Assembly: GCA_045837725.1 (NCBI GenBank)
Contig: JBEWZL010000066.1
Coordinates: forward strand, 434,001 to 498,000
Origin: Vermamoeba vermiformis
Taxonomy: Eukaryota > Tubulinea > Echinamoebida
Direction: 5' to 3'
DNA: 64,000 bases
The notes under the pieces were generated by a model. That model searched no databases. It had not been told where the DNA came from and worked only from the letters and a program-made list of their open reading frames with translations. Shown here piece by piece: positions 22,541-35,000 of this stretch. Every line of letters begins with the position of its first letter. The first letter of the stretch is position 1. The position numbers and the translations under genes were made by a program.

Positions 22541-25224
22541 TTATGAAGCGCTGTAGCTTAAAGAGCCAGAAGACGAGTCGCTCTCTTCATCGGGTTCAGC
22601 ACCATGAGTTCGTCGAGGTTTTCTTCGCGAGTCATAAGACTTGGGTGGGTCAATGCCATAGACCTTCTGCACAAAGTCTTGGTACCATTTAGCAGGTGCA
22701 ATGAGATCATCTACCGGGCTCGGAAAGAAAAAATTCTTTGCCAAGATCTTCGAGATCCGCTGATCGAGGTCCTTTTCCTTTTCAGAACCCGGGAACGCAC
22801 TATAACAGATCATTAAAAATATATAATCGTCTTCGGTTGGCCAGCCAATTGATTCCAATATTTGATGTAAAGTCTCGTAATTAGCCTCTTTGCGGACATC
22901 ATAAGGCTTCATAGATTTTCTCGGATCTCCCTTCGTGTATCTGAGGATTTCGTATTTTGTTTCAGGCGGTGTTTCCGTTAATTTTCCAGGCCAAATTTGC
23001 ATTCCAACTTTGACCATCGTTGTCCAATCTCTTGTGTCGTAAACTCGGCTGTAATTGCATTTTACTGAAAATTCGACGTCTCCCGTATAAATCTGGATTG
23101 ATCTCTTGTCTTCCGTCGATCGCTGAGCTCTATTGATAGCGCTGTATAATTGCAAGTATCGATTTCTGCGAGTTTCATCTTCCAAAAATAGCGTCCACCG
23201 CCACAAATCTTTTTCATGAAACAGAGCTTTAATTTCCTCGGGCCAAGTTGCGGAGATTTTCTCCAGCTCTTCTTTCGACGTTGACCAAGTAAGGGCATCA
23301 ACGCACAAGTACTTCAGCGGAAGTGTAGGGTTGTTACATTGTGCAATGATATTTGCCACGGTCAGTTTTGTAACGGCATTACGCTCTAATTCCAACTTGC
23401 AACCTAATTTGCCATCAGGACATTAATTCAGTGCCCGGTGTGATCTAATATTTTCATTCTATTACCTTTTTTGGCAAATAGACTGACGAGATCGACCCAG
23501 CCTGCATCCACGGCGTAAGTGCATAACGGGTTTAACTGCTCCTTGGTCAGCGCATGTAAATCGAACTTTTTCAAGACAATGTCGACTGGCGGGCGTTTCT
23601 TGCTGCGAAATGCAGCTGTAACGCTCTCAAACGAAACACGCACATCTGAAGATAAGACGATGTAAGATATTTATACCACAATTTCATGGGAGGGATACGT
23701 ACGATCAACCAACAGATTTGCCACTTTAAGCATTTGGTCATTTTGCAAAGCAGCATTGAACATATCTTCTTTCTCATTCGCTCCTGGCGTGAAGATTAGT
23801 ATCAAAAACGATATAAAAAAACCGTCAAAGTTCAATAGTCGTACCGCGGTCGAGGAAAAATTGAACAATTTCGACACCGTGATCCCCGTCCTTCGTAGTC
23901 CTATCGGAGATGTACTTAATGGCCACCGTCGATAATAGCTTTGAAATATTATGGTCCTTCTTGACTTCATTCCAAGCCCTTTCGTTGCTCACTAACGCGC
24001 GAAAAGCGGCGATTAATTCTACCAGTGGGATTTCGCATAATTTTTCAACGCCGGTCAGCCCCTTTTTGTTCCTCGTGGAATAATTCCACGGCAATTCCCA
24101 GAATAATTTCCAGTCAAAGTATTTCACGCTGCCGTGACGACGCAAATGCAGCAAGGCCAAATGATGTAGCGGCGTGTTGCCGAAGATATTCTGCGCATTA
24201 AGAAGTGTTGGATAACTCTTTGCAACGTGCATAAACACATCTAAGAACGGATTATGAATGGATAAATGTGCGATAGTGTTGCCGAGCGGATCAGTTGTTG
24301 TGAGTGGATCCATTTTATGCGTCTGAAATTTCTTCAGTGAGCCCCAACGAGCATCTGCCAAGTATGTATGTTGCTTTAATAGAGTTTTGTGGTCCCTATC
24401 ATAGTATTAATATGCGCATAGTCGAGAGTAGCCAGGCTACTTACGGGATCGAGTAGTCTTTCGTAATTGCGTTACAAAGGTGTTGAATTGTTTGAGTTTT
24501 AGCTTCTTTTGTATTTTCAAGCATAGTAACGTTTGCGCTATTATTATAAGCTTAGTGAGTGCCAAAGAACAGGAAAAAAAAACGGATTCGTTTTGCTACG
24601 TACACTGATCCGATCCACTTGCCAACAGCAGTAAAAATATCGTCAGGAACTGGATTGTTTTCTTCGCTTGGCATTCTATGCATCATGTATCGCTCAGAAC
24701 TTTCGAGTTTAACCGAGTACAAAAAGTTCTTTAAAATTGTAAGAGATCAGGTCAGCTACGCAACAATATTTAAATCTATCTTTTGCCTTACCGAATCAAA
24801 AAGCCCTCCAAATTCATTTTCGTCGAAGCTTGCTAGCGCTAATATGAAGCCTCTGCATTTTGGTACTTGCGGTTTCTGAAAAAACCATGCGTCTTCAAAT
24901 TGCTTCAATACCTCCATATCAACGTCCTTTGATAAGGACTCGGGCCATAAAGAGACTTGGACCTCTGAAATAATAATAATATAAAAATTTTAAATTTAAT
25001 TTTCAAAAAAGTCGTTCGCAGCGAATGTACACTACTATATAAACGTTATATTTTAATACAACGTTCTTACCTTTATTTTTGTAGACCACGGTATAATTGC
25101 TGGCTTTCTTAAGAAGGAGATGTGCTGAACTACCCGAGACACCAATTAAGAAATCCTTCGGGGCCGATATATTTTTGCTTTTATAGCCGTAAGGATTTTC
25201 TTCGAACTTAAAGGGTTGCTCCAT
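22541..25224 (-). CDS. Tandem solenoid family, paralogue B
   Basis: About eight exons read without interruption from MEQPFKFEENPYGYKSKNIS (25224) to TAA at 22541, giving about 780 residues. Order: N-terminal segment; alpha/beta segment (CRGFILALASFDENEFGGLF, DDIFTAVGKWIGS); ankyrin-like block (TTTDPLGNTIAHLSIHNPFL, TLLNAQNIFGNTPLHHLALL); helical repeats (SFESVTAAFRSKKRPP, AGWVDLVSLFAKKG); C-terminal family domain (LTVANIIAQCNNPTLPLKYL, WPEEIKALFHEKDLWRWTLF, WYQDFVQKVYGI). It alone has an acidic/Ser-rich tail (EPDEESDSSSGSLSYSAS). No signal peptide or membrane segment is visible, so cytosolic or nuclear. No known family is recognised beyond ankyrin-like repeats. It shares a 197-bp divergent promoter region with the small acidic gene. 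Confidence 0.8.
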
Positions 25225-25421
25225 CGTTACTAAAAATTGCTTAAATTGTTAGTCTTGGTCGAAATGAGTTTTTAACGGCCAGTGCGATTTCAAATAAATC
25301 ATTTCCGTCCAACACAGGAATGCAATAAAGAACCTTACCGAAAATAATGTAGAGTTGCAACCTGAAGATTTTTCCTATCTCACGCGATAACGCAGCAATC
25401 CCGATCGTATCTGGCTGACTG

Positions 25422-26037
25422 ATGGAGAACTCGAACAATCTAGAAAATGAGACAGTAAGTTTTCAACTCGATTGTTAGAATTTACGCGCATAATATTTAC
25501 CATAATAAGTCGCATCCAGTAATTGGAAATAATATTATATTATTTGAATTGTAATGACTCTCTTCCGTATTTAACTAAAACTACGAACCATATTATTCTC
25601 GCTAAGAATTATTTTAATATTATTAGAGCAGTGCTACCGCAGAGTTCAGCGATGTCAATTCTGCATCCGCATCTGTCCTTGCTACTTCTTCAGGTATGAT
25701 TCCAACGTCACATCGATGACTAGTCATTTTATCTCAAGAAGCATCGAGTACCTCTTTTTTTTTGTCCTCTCGTGTTTGACGTGTCACACGTCATCAGAGT
25801 TCTGTTGCAGAACCAAAGCCGACTTTTCGTACGGTGAATGATGATGCAATGGACGAAGAAGATGATGAAAGCAGTGAAGATGAGGACTATGATCATTCGG
25901 AACATTTCTATCAACTAGCCAAGAAGCAGTACGAAGATATTCTTGCTCAAGATCCGACCAACACAGAGATCAAAGAAAAACTTGCCACGTTAATTTACAC
26001 GCATAATTATGCGAACAAGAGACAGAAAACCAAATGA
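25422..26037 (+). CDS. Small acidic protein of unknown function
   Basis: Three exons (25422-25454, 25627-25693, 25811-26037) join in phase: MENSNNLENET, then SSATAEFSDVNSASASVLAT, then PKPTFRTVNDDAMDEEDDES. It is about 108 residues. The middle is very acidic (DEEDDESSEDEDYDHSEHF), followed by a TPR-like helical pair (LAKKQYEDILAQDPTNTEIK, EKLATLIYTHNYANK) and a basic end (KRQKTK). The acidic patch plus basic tail suggests a nuclear protein or chaperone partner, but no family is certain. It sits between paralogues B and C of the tandem family on the opposite strand, head-to-head with B and tail-to-tail with C (80 bp). Confidence 0.7.
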
Positions 26038-26117
26038 AGAATTTATAATAACAGTTCAGTTTTATTTTTTCAAGGCTGATCGCGTTTTTTTTACATCCGT
26101 TAAATTAAGTTTAGATT

Positions 26118-28739
26118 TCAAAGACCAAAGTGTTTAGCAATGAAGTCTTTGTACCAGGCAGGAATCATATGAAAACTTGTTGCACCTTGTCGGTACACAA
26201 AATCTGCGCACTTCATCACGTCCTTACCCTCGGCAGTCCTTCCGTTCATGTGCGAAAACAATACCACAATAAGCACATACGCATCACTATGGTCCCATCC
26301 GATTTCGTCCATGATTTTGTGCAGAATTTCCTTGTGATCTTCACTGGTCTCGGTCCATTCCTCCCAATGCAAGCTGCTCGTAGTTATACCACGCTCCGCT
26401 CGTCGATATTTGTAACGAACTCCATAGGACATTCTGCTCAAGCCATCGAGCCACATTTCAACGCTCTCAGTCGACAATTGACTGTAGCATTTGAAGCTGA
26501 AAGTAAAACCATCGATCGTGAGCTGCATCGCATCTTCTACAATATCAGCGGTGCTCAATGCCTCGTACAATTTGATCAGCAACCTTTGCTTCTTTTTGTC
26601 TTCCACATAAAGAACCCATTGGAGTCTGTCTTGATTTAAAAACAGACTATAAACCTCCTCAGGAACTTCGCCGATTGCACGGTGAATGTTTTTCTCGCCA
26701 TGAACATCATACAACTCATTCACGCACAAGTTTTTGAGCGATATCACCTTTTGTGCATTGGTTCGCGCGATGATATTAGCTGAAGACAAGTAGGCTTTAG
26801 CATTTGCCGACAAGGGAAGAGCAATACCTAACAACACGTGAGCTTTGCGTCAGGGGTTACTATCAACCAGGGTAATTACCTCTTTTAGCGATCTTTTTGA
26901 GAATCGTATTGAATTCTTGTCGAGCGGCATGTGTCACTATAGCATCTGTCGTTTGTTTGCTCAGCTTCAAGAAATTAGGCGTATCAACTAAGTAATCCAT
27001 AGTTTTGCTCCAACCAATTTCGAAGACAGTTTCGAAATCTTTTTCTTGAATTGAGTACCCTACGATTACTACCCGTTAGTACAGAACTTCTTTATGTATA
27101 ATTTTTTTGTACCATTTTCGACGAAGTATTTAACGCAGTTCACGAATCCCCAATGGAAGAACTCATGCAAAGACTTTCCTTCAGGAATAATTCCTAGCAA
27201 AATGGTTATTTTTGGTGTAGCGTTAAGACGGACAAATAAGTCTTACCCTCGGCCATGAATAGCTCGAGTGCTTCAAATCCAAGAGGGCATTCTTCATCCA
27301 ATCTATTCACAACTCTGATTGCAGTCGGAATTTCACAGAATACTTTTTCCAAAATCGTCTTTCGATTCTCAATTCGGTCTTTTGCCATTCCCCAGACCTC
27401 CTTGTTTCGCATCAACTCAAAAACGAGGAGCGGGAAGAGATGGAGATTCTAAGCCATCAAAATTAACGTGCTTGTTTGAAAAGTCGAACGGCAATGTCCA
27501 AGAATTGCTTCCAATCGAGGAATTTGGTGTCGGGGAACCTATCTTCCATAACGCCAATTGAAGTGATCACTGTGTGCCCGTACATATTTGGAAGGTTCAA
27601 TAGCTTCGGATACTCCTTTGCCAGTTTGAAGAAGAGCTTGGTATCTGAATTATGAATCGCCAGTTGAAGAAGAGAATTGCCGATCGGATCGATGACTTCG
27701 AAGTTGGGCTGTTTGATGTCCTCAAGGGCGGATAGTCGATATCTAACCGCTTCCATCAACTTGAATCTGTTGACTATCTCAGGCCTGCCGTACAAATCAG
27801 TTAACGTTACAAATTTCAAAGCTTTACGTACTTGTATTTGGCCACGGCAACTCTTTGCGCAATGCCATCCAAGAAGCTCTTCGCAGCTTCGTGCTCAAAC
27901 AGGCTCGATATATCAGTGGGCAAAATATACCTGATTTAATTCGTCAGCCATCGGCCAGATCTGGCAATTTAGACTTACGAGGCTCCGATCCAGTTTGCTA
28001 CCTTCAGCGCCAATTCGTCAGAAGTATTTGTTTTGTCGTACAAGACAATAAAAGTTATCGCTCCTCTTACTACTCGCGGACTCCACGAAGGAAGTGCCTA
28101 GTGGAATGAATGAATAATTTTTTTTTGCCGATCTCGCGATTAGTTCATTCTTACCGAGTCAAATAGTTTGCTCATATATGCAGAATCTGCCTCGTTTATG
28201 ACTATGGCTGCCGTTATTGAGGAGCCTATTTGAGTAGGTGGCTCTGGGAGCCACGATCCTGCTAGATCTCTTTGTTCGAATTTAATTTTTATCTCTATTT
28301 GCAAAAAAACACGTTATTAAGATCAATATTAAGTAATTGCATGGTAGGTATTTTTAAAATAAAGAGGAAAATTTAAATTAATTTTAGATAATTTAAACTT
28401 ACCTTTGCCGTCCTGATCTTTTCTTACAGAAGTGTAGTCGTGGCCAAACTCATGGTCCACATATCCGTAGCCATATCCATACCCATACCCATAGCCATAG
28501 CCCTGGTCATCGTCACCGTAACTGGCATAACTGGCATAGCTACCGTAAGAAGCGTAACCACCCCGTGGTGGCGCCTGCTTCTTAGTGGTCTCTGGCTTTG
28601 GCTTAGGTTTAGTAGCTGCCACGCGCGAAATAGACTTTTTTTCGGCCGATCCTGAATAATATAAAAAGACCTCGTGAAATTCAGATCGGATGGGAAATAA
28701 TTCGAGCCATCTTTCAGGTTTGTAATCTTTGCTCTCCAT
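26118..28739 (-). CDS. Tandem solenoid family, paralogue C (two frame changes)
   Basis: It starts MESKDYKPERWLELFPIRSE and ends WYKDFIAKHFGL with TGA at 26118. The first exon has a Tyr/Gly/Ser-rich linker with seven GY units. Later exons read AAIVINEADSAYMSKLFDS, ITFIVLYDKTNTSDELALKV, EVIDPIGNSLLQLAIHNSDT, LLNLPNMYGHTVITSIGV, and the C-terminal domain (YLSSANIIARTNAQKVISLK, FSFKCYSQLSTESVEMW). Paralogue D is its closest relative. In the ankyrin exon the family motif WTLPF[DE]F is in the +1 frame from about 27500, because C has one more base than D there; a second +1 change near 27446-27454 restores LLVFELMRNKEVW. Alternatively a 41-nt intron (GTTCGA...CTTAG) joins the outer frames directly but deletes WTLPF. 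Function unknown. Confidence 0.72.
28461..28503. repeat. Hexamer-like repeat coding for Gly-Tyr
   Basis: On the plus strand the unit is CATANC-like (CCATAT, CCATAC, CCATAG); on the minus strand it encodes seven tandem Gly-Tyr pairs in paralogue C. It is likely to vary in length between alleles. Confidence 0.75.
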
Positions 28740-28991
28740 TGCGCACCCAAGAAAATTAATAATTCTGTTTTAACGGCTGAATTTTTAAGCAAAAGAGAAC
28801 AGAATTTCATAATTTGATTTTCCGCACGGTTGAGTCTTTAACCGCCTGGAATTCTAAATTTTGTTCAGCTAATCAATAAGCAATTTACGTATTCTTAAGA
28901 ATTAACTGCTAAATCCTAGAGTTCGCCAAATCAGAACGGACCTTCTTTACATTAATGTTCATCGGCTTTAGATTTATAGGTGCGGTTAGAA

Positions 28992-31809
28992 TTAGATATT
29001 TATGCCAAAGTGCCTCATAACGAATTTTGAGTACCACTCAGGAATCCGGTGGAAGGTGGCTGCAGTTGGTTGTTGAACGAAAGTACTGCACCGGATCTCG
29101 TCTTCACCTTGCGCGTTTCTTCCGAGCAAATGTCCAGACAATACAGTGATGAACACATACGCATCGCTGAGGTCCCATCCGATATTATCCATTATCTTGG
29201 CTAGAATCTCTTCGTGTTCATGCTTAGTCTCGGTATACTCATCATAATGCATGCTGCTCGTAATCTCTGTGTAGTCGTGTCGATAATACTTGTAGTGAAG
29301 GTTAGAACTGTTATCGTTCAATCCATCCAGCCACATTTCGACACTATTCTTTGAGTAATTTTCGTTGTATTTGAAGCTGAAAGTAAAGCCATCGATCGTG
29401 ATCTGCATCGCATCTTCGACACGATCAGCGTTGCTCAATGCCTCGTACAATTTGAGCAGCAACCGTTGTCTCTTTTCATTGTCCAAGTAAAGGACCCATT
29501 GGTATCGATTTTGGTTCACAAAGAGACTTCGAACATCTTCAGGAACATCGCCGATGGCACGGTGAATGTTTTTCTCACCATGAACATCATACAACTCATT
29601 CACGCACAAATGTTTGAGCGATATCACCTTTTGCGCATTGGCTCGAGCGATGATATTAGCTGAAGACAAGTAGGCTCCATTAATTGCGGATAAAGGCAAA
29701 GGAATCCCTGTTAGGAAACTTTAGTATCTACCAGGGCCAGATTTAGAACTTGAGCGCACTTACCTTTTTTAGCAACTTTACGAAGCAAGTCGTTGAATCC
29801 TTTTTGAGCGATATGCTTCACGATTCGTTCATTCGCCTCATTACTCAAACGTTCAAAATCAGGTGTGTCTATCAAATATTCCATTGTCTCTCGCCATCCG
29901 TTATTGAACACAGCTTCAATATCTTTTGCTGGGATCCTGTAGCCTGAATAACAAACACGGTAAATTAACGACGTCGTTTTTATCTTGCGTAGGTATGCAA
30001 CCTTACGTACCACTTTCGACAAAGTACTTCACGCACTCCAAGAATCCACACGCAACGAACATATTCATTGCCTCACCTTCGGGGTTGATTCCTAGAAATG
30101 TCCGTTAATCGCTTGCACCTTAAACCAATAGAACAATGATTGTCTTACCTTCAGCCAAGAACAACTTGAGCGCTTCCAGGGCTTCCTCGTTTGTTCTTTG
30201 AGCGCCTCTAAATGTGAGTGGCAATTTAGCAAATGCACTCGCGAGTAACTCTTGTCTGTTACTAAGTCGTTCCTTTGCGCGGATCCAAACGTCTTTGTTT
30301 CGAAGCAACTCAAACACAAGAATAGGATAAGGCGAAATGTCTGTCCATCTAAGACAATTGAATTCTTTCGGAAATTCGAACGGCAAGGTCCAAAATTTCC
30401 TCCAATCAAAGAACTTAGTCTCCCAGAACCGATCTCGCATGTTACCGATGGAAGATAATGGTGTTTCACCGTACATATTTGGAAGGCTCAATAGCTGAGG
30501 ATACTTCTGTCCCAAATAGAAGAACACTTCGGTATCTGGATTGTGAAGCGCCAGTTGAAGAAGAGAGTTCCCGATCGGATCGACCACGACGTCAAAAGCG
30601 TGGCATGCTTCTAACCTCTTGACATCGTCCAGCGATAGAAATCTCACCGCCTCCATCACCTTGAATCGGTTGACTATTTCTGTCCTTTAAGTATCATAGT
30701 CAATAAACCGCCAAAAAAAAATGTGCGTGTGAACAACATACCTGTACTTAGCGGCTGCAACTCTCTCCGCAATAAAATCTAAGAATGTTTTAGCTGCCTG
30801 GTGCTGGTGTAGCCTCGATATGTTAGCAGGAACAACAGCGCTATGGGAGCGTTAGTAAGGTAAAGCAAGTGTCTTGAAATGACTCACACAGCTCCGATCC
30901 AGTTCGCAACTTTAAGCGCCATGGCGAATTCATCCGTTGTATCGCTCTTATCAAAGACTATTATAAATGATATGGTTCCTTTTTCTACGCGGCGTGCCCA
31001 AGAAGGAAGTGCCTGTAGTTTAAGGTAAGACCACTGGTCTGTGGTCTTGAATGTCAAACTTACAGAATCGAAGAGTTTGCTCATAAAAGCTCGATCTAAC
31101 TTATTTACAAAAATTAATGCTGTTATTGAGCTGTCTATTGAAGAAGCTGGCGGCGATACCCACTTTCCTTCTGAAAGATCTCGTTGCTCAAAGGAAACAC
31201 TCAGATCTAAATCTTAATTAGTCTTTGGTGTAACCGCCATTATACTTTAGACAAAGCCCCATAGACTCCCGCCTTCGACGATGAGCTTATTGAAATAAGT
31301 ATTAGGGCACAGAGAGGATAGCCATTTTAGGCCTTTTTTTGGCGACCATTTTCCGCTTTTTATGCCCAGTTGGTCATAAAGTTATAACTAGCGGTTACAT
31401 TTGGGTGCAGCAATAAATATTAAATTATGCAGAAACTTGTTTATAAGCGAATTTCAAGTCAAATAAATTGTAACGAATTAATTTTAATTATTTCTAATTT
31501 AAATTTACCTTTCCCCTCTTGGTTTCCGAAGAGTGACGAATAACGCTGGGTTATAAAGTCCATTTCCATGTAAGTAGCATAACCAGAATATCCATAACCA
31601 TTGGCATAGCCAGAGTAGCCGGAATAGTAGCCCTCTGAAGCGTATCCGGGTTCACATTGCGCGTTAATCTTGGGCGTTGGGTCAGTAGCTGCAATTGTGA
31701 CTATATTTCCATTGGGACTTGAAGAATGATATAAAATGACCTCGTGATTTTCAGATCGAATTCGAGATAATTCAACCCACGTTTCAGGTTTATATTCTCT
31801 GCTTTCCAT
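28992..31809 (-). CDS. Tandem solenoid family, paralogue D
   Basis: Eight exons read cleanly from MESREYKPETWVELSRIRSE (31809) to TAA at 28992, about 770 residues. The first exon has a Gly/Tyr/Ser linker (GYYSGYSGYANGYGYSGYA). Next come a conserved SSITALIFVNKLDRAFMSKLF and TTDEFAMALKVANWIGAV segment, a helical exon (LHQHQAAKTFLDFIAERVAA), an ankyrin-like exon (VDPIGNSLLQLALHNPDTEV, LLSLPNMYGETPLSSIG), two short solenoid exons (NPEGEAMNMFVACGFLECVK; NNGWRETMEYLIDTPDF) and the C-terminal domain (NELYDVHGEKNIHRAIGDVP, VEMWLDGLNDN, WYSKFVMRHFGI). No signal or membrane segment is visible. This intact copy is the best reference for the family. Function unknown. Confidence 0.8.
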
Positions 31810-32077
31810 CGTGCGCGTTAAGTTGTAATTAGCGCTAAAGCGCGAATTTTAATGATTTACCGAACCGAATACGGAATTTGATTAATTTTTTCGTCTTTGG
31901 TCTTTGTGGCGCAATGTCAGTGGAATCAGAATTCGAGCGGACAGAATTACTTCATTGTTACTATTATAAATAAACTATATTTAACTCTTATTGTTGGGTT
32001 CGCATGAATTAGAATAAAATAAACCAAATTTGTGAACGAAGATTCTGACGTTTCTGTAAAGCTTAACAACGATCCAA

Positions 32078-35000
32078 ATGAAAGCCACAATTGTACTTCT
32101 ATTCATTGCAGGCGTCGTAAGTACATTTTTCATGCGTAGAAAACGGATCTAGTTGTTAACGCTTTTTTTTATTAGGTTTTGACATTTAGTAGCTCCGTTT
32201 ACGGCGATTGTGGGTCTACTAAAACTGTAAATTTTACTCCTGGCTCTACCGCGCCTAATTTATTGCGGCTGGATAACCCAAAGGTAAATTCAAAAAAAGC
32301 CAACTTTTTTGGATCTCGTTTACTATTACCCAAATAAATTTCCTATTGCGGGATAAATGTAAATTACGAAGGTACATCGTACCGCGAGAAATCATTAATT
32401 AGGCAAATTATAGCGCGACCCTACTTCAAAATTTACCTCAACATTATTCACTTCGCTTTATATAGCCGTTTGAATCGTCAGATATATGCTAATTGCGAAT
32501 CTAATAGAGCTTGCAAGTATTTATACAACGTGGAAATGCTTACCGCGTTGATATCTCAGCGTCTTCAAAGGATCGACTCGACCAATTAAGTGCCACGCTT
32601 ACTCAAACCAATAACGTGCTCACTTTGGCTGTAGTAAGTTTTGTTTGATCATATAACGACCTGACAACTCCAACGGTTCGACCTTAAATCTTACGGCTAA
32701 ATCCAGGACGATTCCTCCGTCACGATTACTCCCAGCTCACCCGCCAAAGCTTCTTCAGGTATCATGATTGGCTTATTTTAATATGACGCGATATATATGC
32801 TTAAATTGTTAGTCAGAACTAATCAACTGAAAGTGTCGAAAATCATACTTCGCATCCGCAATGTTTTAGTGCTAATTTTCTTTACTAGCATCAAGAGCCT
32901 TGACTTTGATCCAAGTCTCTCTTTCAGTACTCGGCCTTGGCTTCTTACTCGCTGAACGACGTACTCTTTTCGTTCTTGCACTCGTCGCTGCAGTGCTCGT
33001 AACACCCGGTCTCACGTTGCCTACTTGCACGGACTATCAAATTGTTATTACCGTCCCTACTTCGGTGAGACTCACTGAAACGGTACGTTATAATATGATG
33101 TGATAAAGGACTATGATCCTTAAGAAACTGGAATTGGAACACTCAGCTCGATCCTTAAAAAAACCTCATCTGATTAGATCTAGTTCCTAATATCTTTCTA
33201 TAGGCCGAATGCACCGCTGGCAGCGCAAAAACATTTGTTAAGCCTTCTTTCGTGCAAAACGTCGTGTTGTACGAGACCGGCTGGTTTTCATCGCCCATTG
33301 TTTACGACTTGGTAAGATCGAGCAGCAGCTTTGAACAATTCACTTTTATCTTACGTATTTAAAATAGGACAATGATGGCAAGAAAGAAGTAATTGTTGCT
33401 GCAAAAGAAATTACGGTCTACGATAACCAATTCATCAAAATTACTGCTACAACCACTTTGAATGATCGAGTCTATGGCACGCATATTGTTGCAGATCTCG
33501 ATGGTGACGGCGTCGTTGAAATTGCCGCTGGAAGTAGAAGTAAGTGACTACCTTGCAAATCTAGCTGGATTAGGATCCAAAGTACGTCTTTTTTGACTTT
33601 GTTTTTACGGCAGATCAACTATTCGTTTTTGAATGGAAAGGAAAATCTCTTAGCCTAAAGGCAGGCTGGCCCCAATCCATTAGCAGCAACACTAACTTCG
33701 AGATCCGTGGTCTCGCTGCTGGTACGCACCATCAAATGCTTCCAATAATTAACAACCATATACAATTTAAATATGATATTAATAATTGACCTCCCGTAAA
33801 TAATTGCCTCAATAATTCTAATTTATTTTTTTTGTAGCCGATCTGAACGGAGATGGCGACATTGAACTCATTGCTACGACAACAATCACCTCGCCCGATA
33901 AGACTGTTTGGGTATTCTCTCCAAACGGTAAAATCTATCAACCTGTCGGTGGTCATTCACCTGCTTGGCCTCGCTACAATTTGTTGAGTGGAGAAGGAAA
34001 CGATGCGGATGTGAACGGTGCCGGTCAAACAGGTTACGGTAAGCAACTTTATACACGAAAGATAATAATGATAGTACTACTGTATGGACGTCGGAAGATT
34101 TCGTGCTCAAGATCCAGCGTTTGGTCGCGGATCCAGCAATCTTTTTGACCACAATACTTACTTTTTTTATTAGGTGAATATGGTCTCAATGTTGGCATTG
34201 GCAATATCGACGACGATTTGTTCTTAGAAGTATTCACAACATACGACAATCATCGCATTCAAGCCTTCAAGCACGATGGTGTCGCGATCAATTCGTCGCC
34301 GTTCTACACCAACAGAGGAAGCGACTATTTGGGCCAAAGACTCACATGGGGACAAATGTTCAGATTCCCCAATCTTACCGTAAGTATTTTTCTCCTAAAT
34401 AGCCGTCAGTGGTTATGGATCCGTTTAACAATCGGACTTTCCTTTTTAGGTCGAAGAAATGCAATACAACACGCACACTGGACCGTGGTGGGACGTGAAG
34501 ACTACCGATTGGTTGCAATTCACCGATCAAGCACGTAAGTTGAATAACAAGCACACCTATCGCAAGTCGTCACTTTGACACGTGATTTTGCTTAGCCTCC
34601 GTTGCTGACCTCGATGGCGATGGTCTTAATGAAGTGTTGGTCGCACCTTCGATGGAAAAAGGTGAAACTAGCAATGGCTATCCTCGTACAGGCTACGCTT
34701 TGATGTGCTACATGGGTACGTGCACAACAGATCGGTATCAAAAATCCTATTTCGTAACATTGTTCTTAGGCGCTTACGGCGATGGCAGCAACTCCGCTAA
34801 AGTTCATCCTAGCTGGCAAACTCCGCCTCAGAACCAATCACTCTTGATGACTGTGCCTGAGTACCCTCCTTTAGGCAAGTCTCGTGCCCCATGACGATGT
34901 TCAATCTTGCTAATGTTTTGTACACAGCTCCTACTACACCAGTGCCTGTTGATATTAATAACGACGGCAAGCTTGAAGTCTTAGTGTCGCTCAACGATGG

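Noticed and set aside
24559-24879. Plus-strand frame of 106 codons
   Set aside because: It is antisense to paralogue B exons that match the family alignment.
25241-25438. Minus-strand open frame before paralogue B
   Set aside because: It has no ATG and overlaps the first exon of the small acidic plus-strand gene, which has consistent splice phases.
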